Shown here piece by piece: positions 9,857 to 18,411 of a stretch of DNA of 48,706 nt. The DNA comes from Acanthaster planci. Its lineage: Eukaryota > Echinodermata > Asteroidea > Valvatida > Acanthasteridae. The notes beneath the pieces were generated by a model. That model did not search any database, was not told where the DNA came from, and saw only the letters and a list, made by a program, of their open reading frames with translations. The stretch covers positions 1 to 48,706 of the forward strand of contig NW_019091796.1 of the NCBI RefSeq assembly GCF_001949145.1, read 5' to 3'. Positions within the stretch are counted from its first letter, which is position 1. Every line of letters starts with the position of its first letter. The position numbers were made by a program, and so were the translations under genes.

Positions 9857-9866
9857 ATTTTATACG
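9857..9866 (-). promoter_or_regulatory. Candidate promoter motif CGTATAAAAT
   Basis: On the minus strand this motif lies three nucleotides before the ATG at 9853 and is preceded by TTTAAACG. It is the third instance of the CGTATAWAAT core placed directly before a Polinton gene. Confidence 0.5.
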
Positions 9867-10046
9867 CGTTTAAAAAACCACAACCAGAAGCCGTAACTAA
9901 AAGAATGGGTCTGGTTGCGGTTTGAGCCGGTCTGACGGTTCTCGTTCTTTCTTCGTTGTCGTCGCCTAAAAATCCCTCTTGAATAAATTCTAAAGCGATG
10001 TGACGGGCTTTTTGATAGATATCAACTTAGCCTTGGGATAAAAGTA

Positions 10047-10545
10047 TTAGATAAACTTGCGTAATTTTTTCTCTTTATCTGATGCTCCTAATCTTGAACG
10101 TTGATTTGTTAACGTTTTTATTTGATTGTCGAGGTCACTTATATTTTGATTAACTCTGTCGTTAAATTCTGCTAAATTCCCAGCCTCGTCAGCCCGAATA
10201 TAATCTCTTATTACGTCATAAAGCAAAACCAGAGTATCTGTGTCTAATTCTGAGAACGGCACTGTTAGTTCAAGTGATTCTACAACATCCTTGTTGATTG
10301 TTGCATCTGGTGTTGGTGAGACAGCCGCTCACTTTGATCTAACTCCTTCGGCTCCCCTTTCAGCCGGACTTCCTTCGACTTGAGTTTGCCATTCAATTTC
10401 GGTGGATTTTGTAATGTTGAAATATCCCGGGTGAAAGCTTACTTTTCTGACTTTGATCTTTTTATTGCCCTTAAGATTATTGATTTGATTTTCTAAATTT
10501 AAACGTCTGCTCACTTTCGATCAAGTAAAAAGTATGCGTCTCCAT
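10047..10545 (-). pseudogene. Duplicated Polinton gene, copy 1, with coiled-coil C-terminus (frameshifted)
   Basis: An ATG at 10545 begins METHTFYLIESEQTF; after a frame change the ORF 10329-10514 continues with LENQINNLKGNKKIKVRKV and GYFNITKSTEIEWQTQ. A further stop near 10329 is followed by VVESLELTVPFSELDTDTL and a coiled coil (FNDRVNQNISDLDNQIKTL) ending at 10047. The whole would be about 165 residues: a beta-rich N-terminal half and a helical C-terminal half. It is paralogous to 9644-9853 in the N-terminal half only. Family unknown to me. Confidence 0.5.
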
Positions 10546-10573
10546 TTTAAAAGTTTTGACGGCATCGTTAAAG

Positions 10574-10917
10574 TGTGTAGTGCACAGTAGATGTATGTAC
10601 ATGTACCATCACCTGACCATGACCAGTAAACAGGTCACAAGTTCAGGTCAAAGTCATAAACCCCATTAACTGTCTCTTACAGAGGTCACTCTAATTTCAA
10701 GAGGCCCAACTCATTATCGTAAATATTTCTTCAGTTCCTTGATCTAATATATATTGTAACTTATTGCCCTCACAGTAACCTTTCAAATATTGGACACCCT
10801 CCTTTGACTAGCCACTCTTAGTATAGACATCGTAGTGTGCACATCCGTATTTTCCTTTGCATATCGAAATAAATTGTAGTAAGTCAGCCAAGTAGAACTG
10901 AGCTGAGTCCTCTAAAC
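10574..10917 (+). repeat. Probable 5' LTR of a Ty3/Gypsy element
   Basis: The segment begins TGTGTAGTGCACAG and ends directly before a primer-binding-site-like sequence. It holds an AATAAA-like signal near 10869. Its left edge is about 30 bp from the start codon of the Polinton gene at 10545, so this is the likely insertion boundary. No matching 3' LTR occurs in the window, so the boundaries are estimates. Confidence 0.5.
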
Positions 10918-10935
10918 TGGTGACCCAGACGTGAT
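10918..10935 (+). promoter_or_regulatory. Primer-binding site
   Basis: TGGTGACCCAGACGTGAT directly follows the proposed LTR and precedes gag. It starts with TGG, as expected for complementarity to a tRNA 3' CCA end, and resembles the primer site of invertebrate Gypsy elements of this type. Confidence 0.6.
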
Positions 10936-10970
10936 CGTCCAGCGTTATCAGTATCAACGTCGTTGCGATC

Positions 10971-11861
10971 ATGCTTGATACTACCGGTGATCTCAATTCC
11001 AGAGATGGGAGGTTCACCTTCAACCTCTCAACCAACGGCCCCGTTGCCTGTATCTGCAGTGAACATGAAACTATCGCCATTTTGGCCCAATGGTTCGCAC
11101 AAGTGGAGGCGCAATTCCCCACGAGAAAGATAATTATGCAGGACACGAAGTTCGCGTATGTTATTGGGTTGCTGCCGCCCGAAGAGGCACGAGAGGTGCG
11201 CGATATACTGATTGCACCTCCCGACCAAGACCGCTATGACCACCTCAAGGCGGAGGTTATTCGCCGGACTTCCATATCTGAGCAAAAGAGACTGCATCAA
11301 CTCCTCATCGCCGAGGAGCTGGGAGACCGCAAGCCAACTCAACTGTGGCGTCGAATGAAACAGCTGCTTGGAGAAAACACGCTGGAGGAGAAAATCCTGA
11401 AGCAACTCTTCCTTCAACGACTGCCAGCAAACGCTCAATTCATCTTGGCATCAACATCGCAGATGACGCCCATTCAGCAGCTGGCCGAACTGGCAGACAA
11501 AATAATAGAAGTGTCCATCCCCCATCGAACTCACACTGTTAGCGCAGTGTCACCTGCAGTGCCACCAAGCGGTCAGCCATCACTACAAACGCAAGCCCTA
11601 CAAGCCAAAGTTGATGAGCTAACACAACAGGTAAATGCTCTCACAAGCCAACTCATGAGCCAACAACGAGGCAGGCGAAGGACACGGGACTCAACTCCAT
11701 CCAGACCTCGCTCGTCCTCTCGTGGTCGCAGCCCATCACATGCCGGCAAAGATTGCCGGTACCATTGGCGTTACGGCACCGATGCAAAGCGATGTGTTTC
11801 CCCATGCAGCTACAAACCCCGTCAAGATCAGCAGCAGGGAAACTCCGATGCCAGCGACTAA
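10971..11861 (+). CDS. gag: Ty3/Gypsy Gag polyprotein
   Basis: An intact 296-codon ORF. The capsid-like region has WFAQVEAQFPTRKI (about residues 41-54), FAYVIGLLPPEEAREVRDIL and KRLHQLLIAEELGDRKPTQL, then LFLQRLPANAQFILAS, a pattern highly typical of invertebrate Gypsy gag. A proline-, serine- and arginine-rich linker follows. A C-terminal Cys/His cluster, CRYHWRYGTDAKRCVSPC (about 262-279), replaces the usual CCHC knuckle, as in related elements. Gag packages the element RNA into cytoplasmic particles. The ORF is the only undamaged one of this element. Transcription would start in the LTR at 10574-10917. Confidence 0.92.
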   Translation: MLDTTGDLNSRDGRFTFNLSTNGPVACICSEHETIAILAQWFAQVEAQFPTRKIIMQDTKFAYVIGLLPPEEAREVRDILIAPPDQDRYDHLKAEVIRRTSISEQKRLHQLLIAEELGDRKPTQLWRRMKQLLGENTLEEKILKQLFLQRLPANAQFILASTSQMTPIQQLAELADKIIEVSIPHRTHTVSAVSPAVPPSGQPSLQTQALQAKVDELTQQVNALTSQLMSQQRGRRRTRDSTPSRPRSSSRGRSPSHAGKDCRYHWRYGTDAKRCVSPCSYKPRQDQQQGNSDASD

Positions 11862-12956
11862 AGGCGACAAGTCCCCCGGCACCAATACCAAAAGTCGCCT
11901 ATTCTTTGTCAGCGATCGAAAGACTGGGGTTCGGTTTCTTGTGGATACAGGAGCCAAAGTGAGTGTTGTGCCCCCTAGGCCAAGCATAAATGCCGGCCTC
12001 AGTCTTCATCAGCTAATCTTCAGGCGGTAAATAAATCTCCCATCAACACACATGGTGAGAAGTCAATTACAATAGATATCGGTTTGCGTCGGGTATTTCG
12101 CTGGGTTTTCATCATTGCTGACCTTCCTCACCCAATAATTGGAGCAGATTTTCTCCAACACTTTGGACTGCTTGTCGATGTTCAACGCCGCAAACTCTAT
12201 GACACAACCACAAGCCTCACTGTAGCAGGAATTCAGTCGAACACCACGCCCATTGGCCCGGCCATTGTTACGCCGAGGGCATCTCTCTACGAGACACTCA
12301 CCAGTCATTTCCCTGAAGTGAAACAGGGAAATGAAACATTCAATAACCCACCACATCGTCACCAACGGGCCCCCAGTTTCATCCCACCCACGTTGCCTTG
12401 CTCCCGACAAACTCAATGCCGCCAAAGATGAGTTCAATCACATGCTTGACCTCGGCATTATTGAAGTGCTTGGCCATCACCATTGCATATGGTTCCTAAG
12501 ACCTCTGGCGATTGGAGGCCGTATGATTACCATCGTGCCCTCACCAGAGTGACAGTTCCTGATCGCTAACCAATTCCCCATTTAAATGACTTCACCGCCA
12601 ACTTGTGGAAGGTAATCGTGTGTTCTCAAAGATAGACTTGGTACGCGCTTATCACCAAATTCCTGTGCATCCTACGGACATCCACAAAACTGCCATCACA
12701 ACTCCTTTTGGCCTTTTCCACTTCCGCTGTATGCCATTTGGTCTACCCAACGCAGCGCAGACGATTCATCGACATGGTTACGCACAATTTGCCCTTCGTC
12801 TACACGTATATCGATGACATTCTTGTTGCAAGTGAAACAGATGAAGATCACCTTACGCACCTTCGTCTGCTCTTCACCAGACTTTCAGAGTACGGCATCA
12901 TTACCAATCCATCCAAATGCCAGTTTGGGGTTCCCATTCGGACTTTAGGCGATTGA
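11862..12956 (+). pseudogene. pol: Ty3/Gypsy Pol fragment: aspartic protease and partial reverse transcriptase
   Basis: The protease active site DTGA is at about 11943-11954 within TGVRFLVDTGAKVSV, then a frame change. HPIIGADFLQHFGLLVD (about 12130-12185) closes the protease region. The reverse transcriptase begins near LAPDKLNAAKDEFNHML and has a damaged stretch at 12460-12600. It continues with [32 protein letters not shown] and the catalytic YIDD (about 12807-12818), ending near PSKCQFGV. At least four frame changes or stops are present. The element stops at about 12956, before RNase H and integrase, exactly where the palindromic repeat begins. Confidence 0.9.
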
Positions 12957-13000
12957 AAAAAATCTTTATTGTTGACTTTGTTGAACAGTATAACATTCCA

Positions 13001-13291
13001 ATATATGTAACAGGTTTTGCCCTTACACAACGTATATTAATAAGCACTGTATGCTCAGTGCTTGTCCGAGAGCTCGTGAAAAAAACCTCATAAGCTTACT
13101 CGGGTGGGATTCGAACCCACGACCTCCTGCTTACTTGTGCAGATGTCTTAACCACTCGTAAGCAGGAGGTCGTGGGTTCGAGTCCCACCCGAGTAAGCTT
13201 ATGAGGTTTTTTTCACGAGCTCTCGGACAAGCACTGAGCACTCAATGCTTATTGATATACGTTGGGTAAGGGCAAAACCTGTTATATATAA
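13001..13291. repeat. Long inverted repeat (about 134-bp arms, 23-bp spacer)
   Basis: Arm 13001-13134 is the near-perfect reverse complement of 13158-13291, with a spacer at 13135-13157. Each arm carries, from the centre outward: a T-arm-like TTCGA loop flanked by GTGGG/CCCAC, the sequence CTTATGAGG, a run of seven T, GAGCTCTCGGACAAGCACTG, and GGGCAAAACCTGTTA. The left arm also has an internal hairpin (AAGCACTG/CAGTGCTT). The arms diverge after about 134 bp. The position directly upstream of the polymerase N-terminus makes these candidate Polinton termini joined head to head, but this is inference. Confidence 0.85.
13095..13157 (-). tRNA. tRNA-like sequence (probably a pseudo-tRNA)
   Basis: On the minus strand, GAGTGGTTAAGAC resembles the D-arm/A-box of Ser- or Leu-type tRNAs. 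A 5-bp stem TCTGC/GCAGG flanks an 8-nt loop, then there is a perfect T-arm GTGGG-TTCGAAT-CCCAC (B-box GGTTCGAATCC), then CCGAGTA and, 12 bp on, seven T that could end Pol III transcription. The 5' acceptor half is missing because the sequence turns into the opposite arm of the inverted repeat. The anticodon loop is one base too long, so no amino acid is assigned. Confidence 0.45.
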
Positions 13292-13342
13292 TTGACATCT
13301 CCCCAACGCAAAAATATATCTTGAAAACAGTTCGCGGTACCC

Positions 13343-13343
13343 N
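13343..13343. other. Single ambiguous base (N)
   Basis: The only N in the window lies precisely at the junction between two copies of the repeat arm, between GGTACCC and TGAGG. A join made by the assembler across a repeat is a plausible reason. Confidence 0.95.
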
Positions 13344-13466
13344 TGAGGTTTTTTTCACGAGCTCTCGGACAAGCACTGAGCATACAGTGCTTAATAATAT
13401 ACGTTGGGTAAGGGCAAAACCTGTTATATATAATTGACATCTCCCCAACGCAAAAATACATCTTGA
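13344..13466 (+). repeat. Third, direct copy of the inverted-repeat arm
   Basis: This repeats 13204-13327 in the same orientation (starting TGAGGTTTTTTTCACGAGC, through GGGCAAAACCTGTTATATAT, to CCCCAACGCAAAAAT). It follows directly after the single ambiguous base at 13343. It extends about 35 bp further into the arm flank than the inverted copy does, so the TTGACATCTCCCC tail belongs to the unit. Confidence 0.85.
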
Positions 13467-13559
13467 ACATTCCATTAGTTACCGGCGCCACATTGCAAAC
13501 AACACACAAAGTCGGAGCTCATAAAAGCGGTTCAAGAGAGTCAACGACAATTTAAAAAA

Positions 13560-14342
13560 TCTCACACGGAAATCATACCACCAGCCTTTAAAAATAGCTC
13601 AAGACAACAACATAGAATTTACGGGCGTAAAAGGAAAAATACTGCAAACGGACCTGATTACCGCTATTAAAGCGTACATTAAGCCACAGGCGATTGAAGG
13701 AGAAGACATCCGTAGAATTAGACGCTTCAGGGACAATTACAGAAATTGATGCCAAATTTCTCTGCCGACGACCTAATTCATTTTTTTGATTTTTACAGAA
13801 AGTATATCGAAGACAAAGCACTTGCCGAGTTTAAGGAAATTGGCTCGTACAAATTACAAACGGCCATCAAGATTCAGTTTAAAATTAAAGAAGCGTTGAA
13901 TCAGCAAATCGCGCAACATCTAGAAGACGTGGAAGCTCACGAGCAGCGCGGTTCGGACTGGGTGTTTGATAAAGTGGACGCATTTTATATCAACGAGGTG
14001 AAATATAATCCAGTCGGTGCAACTTATATTCCACTTCCGAAATATTTGGTTGATAAGAAAGCAATCATCAACGTTCAAAATAAAGAAGATCAAGAATGCA
14101 TTCGCCGGGCATTGCGAGTGGCTTTAAAATTATATTCGGACAATGTCAAACGTCAGTTAGAAACAAATCCAAAATACAAAATAAATAACGAGCGCCCATC
14201 GACTTACACGACAGTCGATGGCCTAAATTTCACAAATATAAATTTTCCAACGCAGATTTCACAAATTCCACGAATCGAATCGCAAAATAATTTAGCTAAT
14301 GATGTATTTGGCTATACCGAGAAAGAAGGCACTTACGCATGA
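13560..14342 (+). pseudogene. polB: Polinton DNA polymerase B, N-terminal part (displaced)
   Basis: A first frame (about 13592-13745) encodes KIAQDNNIEFTGVKGKILQT and TAIKAYIKPQ, a SAP-like helix-extended-helix motif usual at the N-terminus of Polinton polymerases, ending RRIRRFRDNYRN before a stop. After a frame change the ORF 13746-14342 continues with a helical segment. It then has WVFDKVDAFYINEVKYNP, IPLPKYLVDKKAIINVQNK, RALRVALKLYSDN and LNFTNINFPTQISQIPRIE. The end is VFGYTEKEGTY. Similarity stops at about 14336, precisely where the segment at 195-521 would continue. It is on the same strand as, but downstream of, the rest of its own gene. Confidence 0.88.
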
Positions 14343-15640
14343 GCCAAAGAGGTGTAAATTAGTTGCAGGTTGTTTAGTTTGAAAATAGAGTCAGGGCAGT
14401 TGTCTGAGTGAATGGATGTGCTATCAACGTGCTCTGCTGCAGCGATTTTGTTTGACTTTTGGGCAAGTTACAGGCCTAAAGAGAGATCTTCTGAGTCAAC
14501 CTGACTTGGACGAATTGCAGCTATTTTCGGATTGTGTTTTGAGCAGATTTTGACTCAATTTGTATCTTTATTTGGCACGACTGATGGAGACAAGTCAACA
14601 ACATCGACCAGCAACCGTAAGTTAAAGAATTTCAATATTTTTCTGTAAAATGACAGAAATATTGTTTTCCTTACCAAATTTACTATTGTGATGCACCAGG
14701 AATAAGGATGGAATCAGGAGTTTGAATTAATTGAAGTAACGAACTGGTGAACATTTTGAATAATTGAGCTGATGGCTCTATCTAAATGTTGATCTAAAAT
14801 TGTGTCAATTGATTTGGAGAGTTCCAAGATGGAAAGGTGTAGCAATGTAAGTGCTATATGAAAGAGTGTATGGAAGAAACATTAATGTTTCACTTTAGTA
14901 CTGACTGGTCATATAAAAGTCTGAAAGTAGAGCGAATTTGCATATTTACCTCTTAGGGCTTAATATTCTGAGAATTTACTGAACATGATGAATTCACAGA
15001 CGGTCCTTGGTGACTTTTGATGTACTCTGGTCTTGGTGGTCTTTCTTGAGTCTTGATGGCTGGCATGGCCTGATGTTCTGTTCCGAGTCAAGACTTAACA
15101 CGTGTAGACGTATGGAGGTGGAGGGAAGGCCATTTAAGGTGGAGTCAAGTAGAGACTGAACGATTGACCCACAGAATTTATACAGCCCCATTGATAAAAG
15201 CCACCAAGAAGTCAGTTAAATTCATCGTATAAAGCCTTCCTTAGTGCATTATGTAAGTTATAATTCGTGTGAAATTATTTTTGTTGTGGATAAAATAAGG
15301 GTGCACCTGGAATTGAATTTAAATTTGGATAAAAGTTATCGCATTGAATTACTTAAACAAAACTTGTTGATAGCTAACTGAATTTGATTCTATACAATAA
15401 GTGGCGTAAACAATATTACTGGAGAGTTACATAAATTTGTGCAAACTGTAATTAACCGAGCGGTGCACATGTATCTCGATTTTTTCGATTTTACAAATTG
15501 ACTCTTGGGTAGGGTCAGATGTGTATAATGAAGTTTTTCTACTTGTGACTTGTCTTTTGTAAATTATCAATGTGAGGTGTATAATTGTTGCACAATAAAC
15601 TAATAAACTTACAGAAGAATATGTGGACTTGATTTTATTT
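14343..15640. other. Right flank of the Polinton, no recognised gene
   Basis: No Polinton similarity continues past 14342. The segment is AT-rich. A 65-codon minus-strand ORF (14994-15191) has no features I recognise. A GTAAGT after CAGCAACC near 14610 is a lone donor-like site without further exon support. Confidence 0.4.
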
Positions 15641-15644
15641 GCTT

Positions 15645-17178
15645 TGGTTATCGACCACTGTTATTATTGTAACTGGTCATTTTAACAAATGATGAATGTA
15701 TTAGTACAGATTCAGTCACTTCATGTTTTAATTCATTTCAAATGACGCAACTTATACATGACCCAACACCAAATCCAGTCAAACTACAATCTAATTTTCG
15801 GCTCCCATTCAGAGCTTATAAAAGATAGTGGTGTCTTACCAGCCCTAATAAGATACCACTATCTAGTTTATGGTCTACACAGATGGAAAACACCTAAAAT
15901 AAAAAGCCCTTCAATTAACTTTCCAAGTTTCAAAGATACAGACACTGATGCTCTAGCGGAAGACCTCATTAATGCACCATGGCACCACGTCCTGAATTTA
16001 AAACTTAATGTATGACAGGTACCTCTTTACAATAGCTTGGTGAAATTTTCCACCTAATGTGAAAAGATCGCGTACACAAAATTGCTAAACGTTCAGGATC
16101 GCAAATTGACTGGGATTGCTATAAAAAGCTGTGAAACACTGTAACTGACAAAGTACGCAAAAAGAAAAAAACAATTCATCTATGCTAAGGAAAAAGCTCG
16201 AGGATCTTCTAAAGAAACAAAATAGTCTTCCAAACTCTTCTTTTCCCTGATTGGGAAAATATTAATAATCTCACTGCCATCGCTGATACATTGAACGAAT
16301 ACTTTTCTACAATCCGAAACGTATAGTTGGTAATAGTACTTCATGCGTACCCCAAACAGACACTGGTCCTATTGATGATTCTTTTGATAATGAATGCATA
16401 GTGCATAAAATCACGTAAGACTTTGTCAAAAAGCAAATATCATCAGTGTCAGTCGGGAAAGCAATGGGCCCGGATGGAGTAAGTGTTTAAATGATTAAAA
16501 TAGAATGTGCATGACATCCAAAAGACTGCAAACATACCTCAGTCACACCAATCCACAGAGGAGACAAATGCAATACAAGTAATTAACGACCCAACTCTTT
16601 ACTGCCAATTGTCTAACATTTTGGAGAGATGGGTACACTCAAAAGTAAATGCATACCTTGGTGAAAATAATCTGATACCAAGTTGCCAATCCGGATACAG
16701 ACCCCTGCACTCAAGTGATAGTACCCTGCACGATTTAACGAATAGGTGTTTCTAGACTATGGAGAACACAGAAGTTACAGGTAGTGTATTTATAGATATT
16801 AGAGAAGCATTGGATCATGTTAACCATAAAATTCTCCGGGACATACTTAAGGGGCTAAAAATGTCGATTTTCTTAATCAGTTGGTTTAAATTATACCTGA
16901 GTAGTTGCAGCCAGTCAGAAAATATCAAAGGCAATGTATCAGTATTAATGAAATAGAAAGGAATCTTAATGCATCAAGTTTTGACAAAATCAAAAGCTCG
17001 GTGCATAAAAAATAAACTTGAACTAAATGCCAACAAAACCAAATGCATGCTTATCGGTACAAAGCAAAACGTCTCTAAGGCACACCTGAATGTTTACATT
17101 GCCGATAGTCTTACTGTCCAGGAAATGAATTGTAAATGTTTTGGAGTTATGACATGCATGTCCATGCCCCTCACTTAG
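15645..17178 (+). pseudogene. LINE (CR1/Jockey-like) endonuclease-reverse transcriptase remnant
   Basis: The segment opens with an endonuclease end (LIHDPTPNPVK in one frame, then IKDSGVLPALIRYHYLVYGL, 15815-15875). It continues with the linker containing LTAIADTLNEYFSTI (about 16270-16315) and GKAMGPDGVSV (16458-16490). The RT blocks are LSNILERWVHSKVNAYLGEN with CQSGYRPLHSSDSTLHDLT (16609-16740), GSVFIDIREALDHVNHKIL (16781-16837) and KLELNANKTKCMLIGTKQN (17011-17070). Many stops and frame changes occur, and the region that should hold the catalytic YADD is deleted between about 16950 and 16975. The family call is from motif order only. Confidence 0.85.
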
Positions 17179-18317
17179 TTTGTGCGCACGTGGACTAAAT
17201 CCCACTGTAGCCAGAAGCCTGTAAAATGGCTCTTGATTCGGACAGGTGGACCCCAAAAGTAATCGATCAACATCAAGCTCAGAAAAAGTTGTTTACCTTT
17301 TATTTCCATACTGATTAGTATTTCAACACTCAAAGTCCCTTTTGATAACTTGCACACAATGAAAATCCCTTTTCTGCCAAATTTTTGCCCGTCTTTCTTA
17401 CGTACCTCCGAAGTACCAGAGTCAGAAGTTGGAAGTGAAGGCAACATTTTAGAGGGGATTTTTTTCAGTTTTGCCGAGTTTTCCCTGCCATATCTCTACT
17501 TGTGAATAGTGAGAAATATCATGAATGTTCTCATGAGAAAGTATCATGCAAGAAGGAAACCGCATGGATGAAAACGGAAAGTTTTTCTTTTGTGCATGGT
17601 TTTCAGGCAATTTGACGTGATTGTACTGTACGTGTACGTATTCGTGCAATGCAGTAGGCGAACTCGAACCCAAATGCACTCGTATCCAGGTCCGTGTACC
17701 TACAAGCGCACCATGCCAAAAATCTCATTTTTGACCGCTGCCAAACTCAGTGCGGAAATTTGAATCTGCATGAAAAACGAACTGCATCTCAGACAAATGG
17801 CTCTCAATCTTGAAAAAAAAATTAACTGATTGATACAAAAATTATCAGTCTTCCAGACAGTATCATTGATGATCTGAAGGGGATTTGACAAAAGTGTGAA
17901 AATTGGGCACAAAGTAAGGTGAAAAAACACGGAAAATGACGAAAATGGGTCCCTATGAAAAACAAGGTGAATTTCAAAAACATTTTCCTTCATAGAAGTA
18001 ATAACCTTTTTTGTACATAAGAGTTACTAGTATTCCATGTGAGATCAAAGTTATTTGAAGGTAAACTCGGCAAAACTGTGAAAATTAGACACAAAGCTAG
18101 TTAATACAATTTTGATAATATAATTAGCATCTCAATATGTGTTTTACGATGTAAAAAGTGAGTGAATTTATTTCATTTTACTAGTGCCCTGTTCATTTGC
18201 TTATTCTGTGACGTACATATATATTGAAATTAAGTTATTTTGTTTGTTTTCATTGTATGTTCCAACAAAGTAATAATTTAATGATTTGAGTTTACCATTA
18301 CTTAATTGTTTATAGTA
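17179..18317. other. Non-coding stretch, probably LINE 3' region plus unrelated insertion
   Basis: No recognised gene. AT-rich, with short overlapping ORFs lacking domain features. The near-duplicate phrases GTGAAAATTGGGCACAAAG (17896) and GTGAAAATTAGACACAAAG (18077), each preceded by an AACTCGGCAAAA-like or GACAAAAGT sequence, indicate a diverged internal duplication. Confidence 0.35.
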
Positions 18318-18411
18318 TGCAGGGCCCCAAAGGATACCAGTTTTTAACTGTTTGGGCATATCGTGTGTACAGAAATGGAATACATGTAAATAAATAAAAT
18401 AAAAAAATAAT
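18318..18411 (+). repeat. LINE 3' tail
   Basis: The sequence GCAGGGCCCCAAAGGAT, then ACTGTTTGGGCATATCG, then a terminal AAATAAATAAAATAAAA run has the form of CR1/Rex-type LINE 3' ends. It is in the same orientation as the remnant at 15645-17178 and may be its 3' end. Confidence 0.5.

Noticed and set aside
15758-16015. Stand-alone host gene of 85 codons
   Set aside because: It is the endonuclease end of a LINE; downstream RT blocks follow on the same strand.
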